Assembly (NCBI GenBank): GCA_900316415.1
Contig: ONCV01000026.1
Location: 1 to 36,306, forward strand
Length of the DNA: 36,306 nucleotides
Source of the DNA: an uncultured Eubacteriales bacterium
GTDB taxonomy: Bacteria; Bacillota; Clostridia; Christensenellales; Aristaeellaceae
Direction of reading: 5' to 3'
Positions 24,902-32,659 of the stretch are shown piece after piece. Under the pieces are notes generated by a model. It searched no databases. It was not told the origin of the DNA and saw only the letters and a program-made list of their open reading frames with translations. A program made the translations under genes and the position numbers. Position 1 is the stretch's first letter, and the number at the start of each line of letters is the position of its first letter.

Positions 24902-25729
24902 ATGAGCAACAAGGTGAATCGGGTCTATGCCTGCTATCCCGGGGGAAAGCACAAGGCGCTGACCCTGAGCTATGACGACGGACGGAAGAGCGACCGGCGC
25001 CTGGTGGAGATCTTCAACCGGAACGGGATCCGGGGAACCTTCAACCTGAACAGCGGCCTGTGGTTCCGGGACGACCGGATCGACCCGGCGGAGATTCCCA
25101 CCCTGTACCGGGGGCACGAGGTGGCCTGCCACACGGTGACGCATCCCACCATCGCCCGCTGCCCCCTGCCGGAGGTGGCGAGGGAGGTGCTGGACGACCG
25201 GGAATGGCTGGAGGGCATGACCGGCGCGCCGGTCCGGGGCCTGGCCTATCCCAACGGCTCCGTCAGCGCGGACATCGAAAAGCTGCTGCCGGCCTGCGGC
25301 ATCCGCTATGCCCGGGTGGTGGGCTCCTCGGACAGCTTCGCCCTGCCGGAGAATCCCTACCGCTGGCAGGCCACCTGCCATCACAACCACCGGCTGATGG
25401 AGCTGGGCAGGGAATTCCTGGACCTGCACAAGCGGCAGTACCTGTACCTGATGTATGTCTGGGGCCACAGCTACGAATTCGACGACCGGGACAACTGGGG
25501 CCTGATCGAGGATTTCTGCGAAATGATGGGCGGCAAGGACGACATCTGGTACTGCACGAACATCGAGTTCATGGACGCCCTGGATGATTTCGCCCGCCTG
25601 CAGTTCGCGGCGGACAACCGCTTTGTGTACAACCCGAACGCCCGGGACTGCTGGATCACCGTCAACGACGGGGAGCCGGTCCGGATCGCGGGCGGGGAAC
25701 GGAAGACGCTGGGGGAGGAAACGAAATGA
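24902..25729 (+). CDS. Polysaccharide deacetylase (CE4/NodB-like), cytoplasmic
   Basis: 275 residues. NodB-fold motifs: Asp25-Asp26 in LTLSYDDGRKSDRRLV, His77 and His81 in GHEVACHTVTHPTIA, and AYPNGSVSADIEKLLPACGI for the later strand. CE4 enzymes remove acetyl groups with a bound metal. No signal peptide or membrane segment is present, so it would work on imported sugars. It overlaps the CE12 esterase gene by 4 bp (ATGA), pointing to a joint deacetylation step. The short C-terminal part after residue 240 is unassigned. Acetylated rhamnogalacturonan fragments are the likely substrate (inference). Confidence 0.82.
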   Translation: MSNKVNRVYACYPGGKHKALTLSYDDGRKSDRRLVEIFNRNGIRGTFNLNSGLWFRDDRIDPAEIPTLYRGHEVACHTVTHPTIARCPLPEVAREVLDDREWLEGMTGAPVRGLAYPNGSVSADIEKLLPACGIRYARVVGSSDSFALPENPYRWQATCHHNHRLMELGREFLDLHKRQYLYLMYVWGHSYEFDDRDNWGLIEDFCEMMGGKDDIWYCTNIEFMDALDDFARLQFAADNRFVYNPNARDCWITVNDGEPVRIAGGERKTLGEETK

Positions 25730-26385
25730 AAACGGTCTGGATTATCGGGGATTCCACGGTGGAGGACAACACCCCCCCGTTCCGGGGATGGGGGTGGGCC
25801 CTGCCGGAGTTTGTGAAGGAGGGGGTCGCGGTGCGGAACATCGCCCTCTCCGGCCGCTCCAGCCGCAGCTTCCGGGAGGAGGGCCTCTTCCGCCCGGCGG
25901 AGGAGGGCATGGCGGCGGGGGACTGGCTGCTGATTCAGTTCGGCCACAATGACGAGAAGGAGGACGAGCGGCACACGGACCCGGAGACCACCTATAAGGA
26001 GCATCTGTGGAGCTACTGCCGGGAGGCCCTGGACCGGGGCGCGCACCCGGTGCTGATCACCTCCTGCGAGCGCCGGTTCTTCACCGGGGATTCGGGGCTG
26101 CTGTACACCCACGGGGAATACCCCCGGGCGGTCCGGGATCTGGCGGCGGAAAAGGGCGTGCCCCTGTGCGATCTGAACCGGGACAGCCGGGCGCTGTACC
26201 TGTCCCTGGGGCAGGAGAAGGCGAAGGAGCTCTTCGTGGTGCTGGCGCCGGGAGAGCATCCGGATTATCCGGAGGGGCACAACGACCAGACCCATTTCAA
26301 TGCCCACGGGGCGAAGGAGATCTGCCGCCTGGTGGTTCAGGAACTGCGGCAGATTCCCGGCACGGACGAATTCCTGAAGGACTGA
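25726..26385 (+). CDS. Rhamnogalacturonan acetylesterase (CE12, SGNH hydrolase)
   Basis: 219 residues, the size of YesT/RhgT-type esterases. SGNH blocks: Ser10 in WIIGDSTVED, Gly in NIALSGRSSRSF, Asn in IQFGHNDEKEDE, and the Asp/His pair in GHNDQTHFNAHGAKEI. The RSSRSF and GHNDEK segments are characteristic of CE12. It removes O-acetyl esters from rhamnogalacturonan-I backbone sugars. Without a signal peptide it must act inside the cell, unlike fungal secreted counterparts. ATG overlaps the stop of the CE4-like gene. Last gene of the operon; a hairpin follows. Confidence 0.9.
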   Translation: MKTVWIIGDSTVEDNTPPFRGWGWALPEFVKEGVAVRNIALSGRSSRSFREEGLFRPAEEGMAAGDWLLIQFGHNDEKEDERHTDPETTYKEHLWSYCREALDRGAHPVLITSCERRFFTGDSGLLYTHGEYPRAVRDLAAEKGVPLCDLNRDSRALYLSLGQEKAKELFVVLAPGEHPDYPEGHNDQTHFNAHGAKEICRLVVQELRQIPGTDEFLKD

Positions 26386-26402
26386 GGCAGAACAAAAAAC
26401 AG

Positions 26403-26427
26403 GGCGTCCCGCGGTTCGCGGGGCGCC
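26403..26427 (+). terminator. Terminator after the CE12 gene
   Basis: 11-bp stem GGCGTCCCGCG (26403-26413) with CGCGGGGCGCC (26417-26427), one G-U pair, loop GTT, followed by GTGTTCTTG and preceded by an A-run (ACAAAAAACA). The U-tract is imperfect. Confidence 0.7.
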
Positions 26428-26433
26428 GTGTTC

Positions 26434-26462
26434 TTGACGGGAGGAACATCTTGCGGTAAGAT
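26434..26462 (+). promoter_or_regulatory. Sigma-A promoter for dapA-dapB-ddh-nrdG
   Basis: TTGACG (26434-26439), 17-bp spacer, TAAGAT (26457-26462). The leader to dapA is about 150 bp, GC-rich, with a hairpin GCAGGC/GCCTGC at its start. No lysine-riboswitch core was found in it. Confidence 0.75.
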
Positions 26463-26619
26463 GCAGGCGGACGTTTCGGCCTGCCCGGGGAAGGGGTTTT
26501 TCCCGGACGGGGAAGACGGAAAACGGACCGGGGCCGCCGAATCCGGCGGACCGGGATCCGGCCGCCCGGGCGGAATCACGGGAACGCCGGCGCGGAGGAA
26601 GAAGGAGGGTGAAATCTCC

Positions 26620-27504
26620 ATGAAGGAACGCGTGTTTCAGGGAGTCGGCACGGCGCTGATCACGCCCTTTCGGGACGAAGGGGTGGATTTCAGCGCGTTC
26701 GAGCGGCTGATTGATTTCCAGCTGGAAAACGGCGTGGACGCGCTGGTGGTGGCCGGCACCACGGGGGAGGGCGCCGTTCTGAGCGATGGGGAGTTCCGGG
26801 ACCTGCTGGCCTGCGCCGTGGCGAAGGCGGCGGGGCGCGTGCCCGTGATCGCGGGCACCGGATCCAACGACACCGGGAAGGCCATCGCGAAAACGAAGGC
26901 GGCCTGCGGGCTGGGGGCGGACGCGGTGCTGCTGGTGACCCCCTTTTACAACAAGACCACCCAGCGGGGCCTGATCGCCCATTTCCGCGCGATCGCGGAG
27001 GAGAGCGAGAAGCCCTGCATCCTGTACAACGTGCCGTCGCGGACGGGGCTGAACATGCTGCCGGAGACGCTGGCGGCGCTCTGCGCCCATCCCCGGATCG
27101 CCGCGGTGAAGGAAGCCTGCGGGAACCTGAGCCAGGTGGGGCGGATCCGGGCCCTGTGCGGGGACGAGCTGACCGTGTATTCCGGATGCGATGACCAGAC
27201 GGTGCCCATCCTGAGCCTGGGGGGCCAGGGGGTCATCTCCGTGGCCAGCAACGTGATCCCCCGGCAGATGAGCGAGATGTGCGACCGCTGGTTCGCGGGG
27301 GACGCGGCGGGGGCCGGGCGGATGCAGGTCCGCCTGCAGGCGCTGATGGATCAGCTGATGCTGGAGACGAACCCCATCCCCGTGAAGGCGGCCACCGCTT
27401 TCCTGGGCTTCGGGGAGAACCGGCTGCGGCTGCCCCTGGTGCCGGCGGAAAAGAGCACCGAGGAGAAGCTGCTGCGGCTGCTGAAGGAGGCGCGGGAGAA
27501 TTGA
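26620..27504 (+). CDS. dapA: 4-hydroxy-tetrahydrodipicolinate synthase
   Basis: 294 residues, normal length. It condenses pyruvate with aspartate semialdehyde, the first step to lysine and meso-DAP. The Schiff-base Lys164 is in IAAVKEACGN, Tyr136 in ILYNVPSRTG, Thr47-Thr48 in VAGTTGEGAVL. The start is ATG 26620 after GAAGGAGGG; the open frame reaches 26428 but begins with non-family residues. Its stop overlaps the dapB start. Confidence 0.96.
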   Translation: MKERVFQGVGTALITPFRDEGVDFSAFERLIDFQLENGVDALVVAGTTGEGAVLSDGEFRDLLACAVAKAAGRVPVIAGTGSNDTGKAIAKTKAACGLGADAVLLVTPFYNKTTQRGLIAHFRAIAEESEKPCILYNVPSRTGLNMLPETLAALCAHPRIAAVKEACGNLSQVGRIRALCGDELTVYSGCDDQTVPILSLGGQGVISVASNVIPRQMSEMCDRWFAGDAAGAGRMQVRLQALMDQLMLETNPIPVKAATAFLGFGENRLRLPLVPAEKSTEEKLLRLLKEAREN

Positions 27505-28241
27505 GGATCATTCTGGTGGGCTATACGGGACACATGGGCCGGGAGGTCCGGGAATCCGCCGCGCGCAGCGGGGACGCCCGGATCGTGATGGGCGTGGATC
27601 CCCTGATGCCGGAGGGCACGGAGGGCTGCGTCCGGAGCTTCGCGGAATGCGGCGCGGAGGCGGATGGGATCATTGACTTCAGCCATCCCGGCCTGACCGG
27701 GGAGCTGCTGGCCTTCGCGAAGGCGCGGAAGCTGCCCCTGGTGCTGGCCACCACGGGCCAGACGGACGCGGAGCGGGATGCCATCCGGGAGGCCGCGAAG
27801 GAGATTCCGGTGTTCCTGGCGGCGAATTACAGCCTGGGCATCGCCGTGCTGACGGATCTGGTCAAGCGGGCGCTGGCGCTGTATCCGGACGCGGAGGTGG
27901 AGATCCTGGAGGAGCACCACGACCGCAAGCTGGACGCCCCCAGCGGCACGGCGCTGGCGCTGTTCGACGCCGTGAAGGAGGTCCGCCCGGAGGCCCGGAA
28001 GGTGCTGGGCCGCAGCGGCCAGGGAAAGCGGCAGCCGGAGGACGTGGGGATGCACGCGATCCGGATGGGAAACACCGTGGGGAAGCACCAGGTGATGATC
28101 GGGACCCAGAACGAGACCCTGACCCTGACCCATCAGGCCTGGAGCCGGGGCGTGTTCGCCGACGGCAGCCTGAAGGCGGCGGCCTTCCTGAGGGGGAAGG
28201 GGCCGGGGCTGTATGACATGAAGGATCTGCTGCGGGGCTGA
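27501..28241 (+). CDS. dapB: 4-hydroxy-tetrahydrodipicolinate reductase
   Basis: 246 residues. Nucleotide-binding start RIILVGYTGHMGREV, and the catalytic/DAP-site segment EILEEHHDRKLDAPSGTALA with His-His-Asp-x-Lys. The GSGT-like IRMGNTVGKHQVMIGTQNET and the C-terminal FADGSLKAAAFL are also typical. The start must be TTG 27501, overlapping the dapA stop by 4 bp (TTGA); no in-frame ATG lies before the essential glycine loop. AAGGAGG is 10 bp upstream. It reduces the DapA product with NAD(P)H. Confidence 0.95.
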   Translation: MRIILVGYTGHMGREVRESAARSGDARIVMGVDPLMPEGTEGCVRSFAECGAEADGIIDFSHPGLTGELLAFAKARKLPLVLATTGQTDAERDAIREAAKEIPVFLAANYSLGIAVLTDLVKRALALYPDAEVEILEEHHDRKLDAPSGTALALFDAVKEVRPEARKVLGRSGQGKRQPEDVGMHAIRMGNTVGKHQVMIGTQNETLTLTHQAWSRGVFADGSLKAAAFLRGKGPGLYDMKDLLRG

Positions 28242-28278
28242 GGCCGCCGCGGCGGGAGGAACAGGAGAGGAAAAGGGC

Positions 28279-29250
28279 ATGAAGATTGGGATTTACGGCT
28301 ATGGCAATCTGGGCCGCGGCGTGGAGCGGGCCTTCGCGAAGAATCCGGACATGGAGCTGGTGGGGGTGTTCACCCGCCGGGATCCGGAGACCGTGAAGAC
28401 CCGGACCGGCGCGCCGGTGTTCGCGGCGGACCGGGCGGCGGAATTCATGGGGGAGATCGACGTCATGATCCTGTGCGGCGGCAGCGCCACGGATCTGCCG
28501 GAGATGACCCCGGCGCTGGCGCGGAGCTTCAACGTGGTGGATTCCTTCGATACCCACGCGCGGATTCCGGATCACTTCAGCCGGGTGGACCGGGCGGCCT
28601 TCCAGACGGCGCACACGGCGCTGATCAGCGGGGGCTGGGATCCCGGCCTGTTCTCCCTGGCGCGGCTGTACATGAGCGCCGCGATTCCGGACGGGCGGGA
28701 CTATACCTTCTGGGGCCGGGGCGTCAGCCAGGGCCACAGCGACGCCATCCGCCGGATCGAGGGCGTGCGGGACGCCCGGCAGTACACGATTCCGATCCAG
28801 GAGGCGGTGACCCGGGTGAAGAACGGGGAGCAGCCGGAGCTGACCGCCCGGCAGAAGCACCTGCGGGAATGCTTCGTCGTGGCGGAGGAGGACGCGGACT
28901 GCGACCGGATCGAGAAGGAAATCCGGGAGATGCCGAACTATTTCGCGGACTATGACACGGTGGTGCACTTCATCTCCGAGGAGGAGCTGAAGCGGGATCA
29001 CAGCGGCCTGCCCCATGGGGGCGAGGTGATCCGCAGCGGCCACACCAGCGCCGAGAACGGGCACGTGATGACCTTCTCCCTGAAGCTGGATTCCAATCCG
29101 GAGTTCACGGGATCCGTGCTGCTGGCCTGCGCCCGGGCGGTGGGCCGGATGCACAGCCGGGGCATCTACGGCTGCCATACCCTCTTCGACGTGCCGCCGG
29201 CGGACCTGAGCGCCCTGTCCCCGGAGGAGCTGCGGGCGAAGATGCTGTAG
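28279..29250 (+). CDS. ddh: meso-Diaminopimelate D-dehydrogenase
   Basis: 323 residues. Ddh makes meso-DAP from tetrahydrodipicolinate, ammonia and NADPH in one step. Features: Rossmann start IGIYGYGNLGRGVERAF, ILCGGSATDLPEMTP, VVDSFDTHARIPDHF, ALISGGWDPGLFSLARLYM, FWGRGVSQGHSDAIRRIEGV, and NPEFTGSVLLACARAVGRMH. Co-operonic dapA-dapB-ddh gives a complete dehydrogenase-type branch from aspartate semialdehyde to the cell-wall amino acid. It lies 37 bp after dapB. Confidence 0.96.
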   Translation: MKIGIYGYGNLGRGVERAFAKNPDMELVGVFTRRDPETVKTRTGAPVFAADRAAEFMGEIDVMILCGGSATDLPEMTPALARSFNVVDSFDTHARIPDHFSRVDRAAFQTAHTALISGGWDPGLFSLARLYMSAAIPDGRDYTFWGRGVSQGHSDAIRRIEGVRDARQYTIPIQEAVTRVKNGEQPELTARQKHLRECFVVAEEDADCDRIEKEIREMPNYFADYDTVVHFISEEELKRDHSGLPHGGEVIRSGHTSAENGHVMTFSLKLDSNPEFTGSVLLACARAVGRMHSRGIYGCHTLFDVPPADLSALSPEELRAKML

Positions 29251-29260
29251 GGAGAGAAGC

Positions 29261-29956
29261 GTGAAGATTTACGGACTGCAGAAAATGACCCTGCTGGACT
29301 ATCCGGGCCGGATTGCCTGCACGGTGTTCCTGAGCGGATGCGACATGCGCTGCCCCTTCTGCCACAACAGCGAGCTGGCGGAGGGCAGCGCCCCCGCGGT
29401 GATGGAGGGGGAGGAGCTGATCGCCTTCCTGAAGAAGCGGAAGGGCATGCTGGACGGGGTCGCCGTGACCGGCGGGGAGCCCCTGATCCGGGAGGAGACC
29501 CTGGATCTGCTGCGGCAGATCCGCGGCCTGGGATACGACGTGAAGCTGGATACCAACGGCACCCATCCCGACCGGCTGCGCCGGGCGGCGGAGGAGGGGC
29601 TGTGCCAGTACGTGGCGATGGATGTGAAAAACAGCCCCGCCCGGTACGCGGAGACCATCGGGCTGAAGACCTTCGATCCCGGCCCGGTGCGGGAGAGCAT
29701 CGCCTTCCTGCTGGGCGGCGGCGCGGCGGACTACGAGTTCCGCACGACCCTGGTGAAGGAATTCCACGACGCGGACAGCCTCCGGGGGATCGGGGAATGG
29801 ATCCACGGGGCCCGGCGGTACGCCCTGCAGAAATTTACCGACCGGGACACCGTGCCCTTCGAAGGCCTGCATGCTCCCGCGGATGAGGAGATCCGGGCCT
29901 GGGCGGAGATCATGCGCCCCCACGCGGCGGAGGTGCTGATCCGGGGCGCGGAATGA
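29261..29956 (+). CDS. nrdG: Anaerobic ribonucleotide reductase activating protein (radical SAM)
   Basis: 231 residues. Radical-SAM cysteines Cys27-x3-Cys31-x2-Cys34 in SGCDMRCPFCHNSELA. The start MKIYGLQKMTLLDYPGRIAC and the segments VAVTGGEPLI, VKLDTNGTHP and FRTTLVKEFHD match the longer NrdG type. It installs the glycyl radical in NrdD. Start is GTG 29261 with GGAGAG upstream, 10 bp after ddh, so it sits at the end of the dap operon while nrdD has its own promoter. A pyruvate formate-lyase activase is less likely given the neighbour. Confidence 0.93.
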   Translation: MKIYGLQKMTLLDYPGRIACTVFLSGCDMRCPFCHNSELAEGSAPAVMEGEELIAFLKKRKGMLDGVAVTGGEPLIREETLDLLRQIRGLGYDVKLDTNGTHPDRLRRAAEEGLCQYVAMDVKNSPARYAETIGLKTFDPGPVRESIAFLLGGGAADYEFRTTLVKEFHDADSLRGIGEWIHGARRYALQKFTDRDTVPFEGLHAPADEEIRAWAEIMRPHAAEVLIRGAE

Positions 29957-30001
29957 GGGGAGCGCCCCGGAAAGCCCGCCGCGGGAAGGATTTTCCCGGA
30001 A

Positions 30002-30050
30002 ACACAAGATATTGTGGTGGTGAAAAAAATTCCCAATCTATATATTGACT
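30002..30050 (+). promoter_or_regulatory. Pair of NrdR-like boxes upstream of nrdD
   Basis: Box 1 ACACAAGATATTGTGG (30002-30017) is close to the NrdR palindrome ACAC-n8-GTGT. A poorer copy, AATCTATATATTGACT (30035-30050), sits 33 bp further on (about three helical turns) and overlaps the -35 hexamer. NrdR represses ribonucleotide reductase genes when dATP is high. nrdR itself is not in the window. Confidence 0.65.
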
Positions 30051-30073
30051 TTGCCTCCCTTCGGTGCTATAGT
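30045..30073 (+). promoter_or_regulatory. Sigma-A promoter for nrdD
   Basis: TTGACT (30045-30050), 17-bp spacer, TATAGT (30068-30073), about 100 bp before the ATG at 30173. Confidence 0.85.
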
Positions 30074-30172
30074 TGTCCGGCACGCGAAACGGGAGGCTTT
30101 CTTCTTTTGCGCGAAAAATGAGGAAAATAGGACTCCGCGGCCTTATCCGCGGGAAGGGGAGGAAAAGGAATC

Positions 30173-32596
30173 ATGTACCAGGTCGTCAAGCGGGACGGGA
30201 AAATCGCCGAATTTGAAATCAGCAAGATTTCGGACGCCATCACCAAGGCCTTCGTGGCCCTGGACAAGCAGTATCATCCCAGCGTCATCGACATGCTGGC
30301 CCTGCGGGTGACGGCGGAATACGAGCCCATGATCCGGGACGGGAAGATCGCGGTGGAGACGATTCAGGACTGCGTGGAAAAGGTTCTGAGCGAGGCGGGC
30401 TACGCGGATGTGGCCAAGGCCTACATTCTCTACCGGAAGCAGCGGGAAAAGGTCCGGAACGTGAACTCCGCCCTGCTGAACTACAAGGACCTGGTGGACA
30501 ACTATCTGCACATCAACGACTGGCGGGTGAAGGAGAACTCCACGGTAACCTATTCCGTGGGCGGCCTGATCCTGTCCAACTCCGGCGCCATCACCGCCAA
30601 CTACTGGCTCAGCGAGATCTACGATTCCGAGATCGCCGAGGCGCACCGCTCCGCCGCCCTGCATCTGCATGACCTGAGCATGCTGACGGGATACTGCGCG
30701 GGCTGGAGCCTGAAGCAGCTGATCCAGGAGGGCCTGGGCGGCGTGCCCGGCAAGATCACCTCCTCCCCCGCGGCCCATCTTTCCACCCTGTGCAATCAGA
30801 TGGTGAACTTCCTGGGCATCATGCAGAACGAATGGGCCGGCGCCCAGGCGTTCTCCTCCTTCGACACCTATCTGGCCCCCTTCGTCCGGGTGGACAACCT
30901 GAGCCAGAAGGAGGTCAAGCAGTGCGTCCAGTCCTTCATCTACGGCGTGAACACCCCCTCCCGCTGGGGCACCCAGGCGCCCTTCTCCAACATCACGCTG
31001 GACTGGGTCTGCCCGAAGGATCTGGCCAACCTGCCCGCCATCGTCGGCGGCAAGGAGCTGGACTTCACCTACGGGGAATGCCAGAAGGAAATGGACATGG
31101 TGAACAAGGCCTTCATCGAGATCATGATCGAGGGCGACGCCAACGGCCGGGGATTCCAGTATCCGATTCCCACCTACTCCATCACCCGGGATTTTGACTG
31201 GAGCGAAACCGAGAACAACAAGCTGCTGTTCGAGATGACCGCCAAGTACGGCACGCCCTATTTCAGCAACTACATCAACTCCGACATGGAGCCCAGCGAC
31301 GTGCGGTCCATGTGCTGCCGGCTGCGGCTGGACCTGCGGGAGCTGCGGAAAAAGAGCGGCGGCTTCTTCGGCAGCGGCGAGAGCACCGGGTCCATCGGCG
31401 TGGTGACCATCAACCTGCCCCGGATCGCCTATCTGGCCCAGGACGAGAAGGAATTCTACGCCCGGCTGGACAAGCTGATGGACATCGCGGCCCGCAGCCT
31501 GAAGACCAAGCGCACCGTGATCACCCGGCTGCTGGAGAGCGGCCTGTATCCCTACACCAAGCGGTACCTGGGCACCTTTGACAACCACTTCTCCACCATC
31601 GGCCTGGTGGGCATGAACGAGGCGGGACTGAACGCCCGCTGGCTGCGGAAGGACCTGACCCATGAGGAGACCCAGCGCTTCGCCAAAGATGTGCTGAACC
31701 ACATGCGGAACCGGCTGAGCGATTATCAGGAGCAGTACGGCGACCTGTACAACCTGGAGGCGACCCCGGCGGAATCCACGGCCTACCGCTTCGCCAAGCA
31801 CGACAAGGAGCAGTATCCGGACATCGTGACCGCCAACGAGAACGGCAAGCCCTACTACACCAATTCCAGCCACCTGCCCGTGGGCTACAGCGAGGACGTG
31901 TTCTCCGCCCTGGACGTGCAGGACGAGCTGCAGACCCTGTACACCTCCGGCACCGTGTTCCACGCCTTCCTGGGCGAGAAGCTGCCGGACTGGAAGGCCG
32001 CGGCGGCCCTGGTGCGGAAGATCGCGGAGAACTACAAGCTGCCCTATTACACCATGAGCCCCACCTATTCCGTCTGCCGGAATCACGGCTATCTGACCGG
32101 CGAGGTGTACACCTGCCCCCACTGCGGCGAGAAGACCGAGGTGTACAGCCGGATCACCGGATACTACCGCCCCGTGCAGAACTGGAACGACGGCAAGGCC
32201 CAGGAATTCCGGGACCGGAAGGTGTATGACATCGGGCGGAGCCACCTGACCCACAGGGGCCCCCTGCATCCGGACGCGGCGGTTCCCGCCCCGGCGGAAG
32301 CCCCGGCGGCTGACGCGGCGAAGGAGCAGAAGGCTCCGGTGACCCGGGCGATGCTCTTCGTCTCCGCCACCTGCCCGAACTGCAAGCTGGCCAAGAGCCT
32401 GCTGCAGAAGGAGGGCTTCGTGTACAAGGAAGTGCTGGCCTCGGACAACGTGGAGCTGGCCAACCAGTACGGCGTGCGCCAGGCCCCGACCCTGGTGGTG
32501 ACCCAGGGAGAGGACTTCATCAAGTACAAGGGCGTTTCCGAGATCCGGGGCATGCTGACCGCCCGGAAGCAGGAGCCCGAAAAGCAGGCCATGTAA
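30173..32596 (+). CDS. nrdD: Anaerobic ribonucleoside-triphosphate reductase with fused glutaredoxin-like domain
   Basis: 807 residues. ATP-cone (1-92, MYQVVKRDGKIAEFEISKIS), then the 10-strand barrel of class III reductases (LHLHDLSMLTGYCAGWSLKQ, SSPAAHLSTLCNQMVNFLG). Zinc-site cysteines follow (YSVCRNHG and YTCPHCGE), then the glycyl-radical motif SRITGYYRPVQNWNDGKAQE with radical Gly663. After a Pro/Ala linker (about 700-722) comes a redoxin domain: MLFVSATCPNCKLAKSLLQK with Cys734-Pro-Asn-Cys737, and QYGVRQAPTLVV with the cis-Pro. This tail suggests dithiol rather than formate as reductant. trxB follows. Start ATG is preceded by GGAAAAGG. Confidence 0.95.
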   Translation: MYQVVKRDGKIAEFEISKISDAITKAFVALDKQYHPSVIDMLALRVTAEYEPMIRDGKIAVETIQDCVEKVLSEAGYADVAKAYILYRKQREKVRNVNSALLNYKDLVDNYLHINDWRVKENSTVTYSVGGLILSNSGAITANYWLSEIYDSEIAEAHRSAALHLHDLSMLTGYCAGWSLKQLIQEGLGGVPGKITSSPAAHLSTLCNQMVNFLGIMQNEWAGAQAFSSFDTYLAPFVRVDNLSQKEVKQCVQSFIYGVNTPSRWGTQAPFSNITLDWVCPKDLANLPAIVGGKELDFTYGECQKEMDMVNKAFIEIMIEGDANGRGFQYPIPTYSITRDFDWSETENNKLLFEMTAKYGTPYFSNYINSDMEPSDVRSMCCRLRLDLRELRKKSGGFFGSGESTGSIGVVTINLPRIAYLAQDEKEFYARLDKLMDIAARSLKTKRTVITRLLESGLYPYTKRYLGTFDNHFSTIGLVGMNEAGLNARWLRKDLTHEETQRFAKDVLNHMRNRLSDYQEQYGDLYNLEATPAESTAYRFAKHDKEQYPDIVTANENGKPYYTNSSHLPVGYSEDVFSALDVQDELQTLYTSGTVFHAFLGEKLPDWKAAAALVRKIAENYKLPYYTMSPTYSVCRNHGYLTGEVYTCPHCGEKTEVYSRITGYYRPVQNWNDGKAQEFRDRKVYDIGRSHLTHRGPLHPDAAVPAPAEAPAADAAKEQKAPVTRAMLFVSATCPNCKLAKSLLQKEGFVYKEVLASDNVELANQYGVRQAPTLVVTQGEDFIKYKGVSEIRGMLTARKQEPEKQAM

Positions 32597-32611
32597 GCAG
32601 CGGATAATCAG

Positions 32612-32637
32612 GGGGAGCACGGAGAAACGCGCTCCCC
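32612..32637 (+). terminator. Terminator after nrdD
   Basis: 7-bp stem GGGGAGC (32612-32618) and GCTCCCC (32631-32637) with a 12-base loop, followed by TTTTTT. trxB starts only 22 bp after it, so read-through or a hidden promoter must serve trxB. Confidence 0.75.
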
Positions 32638-32659
32638 TTTTTCAGGGAGGAAGAAAGAG

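Noticed and set aside
26463..26619. Lysine riboswitch in the dapA leader
   Set aside because: The leader is GC-rich with simple hairpins but lacks the conserved lysine-aptamer core segments; it is also shorter than the aptamer plus expression platform would need.
30143..32620. Minus-strand open frame of about 825 codons
   Set aside because: Antisense shadow of nrdD; the plus strand has clear family motifs and a promoter.
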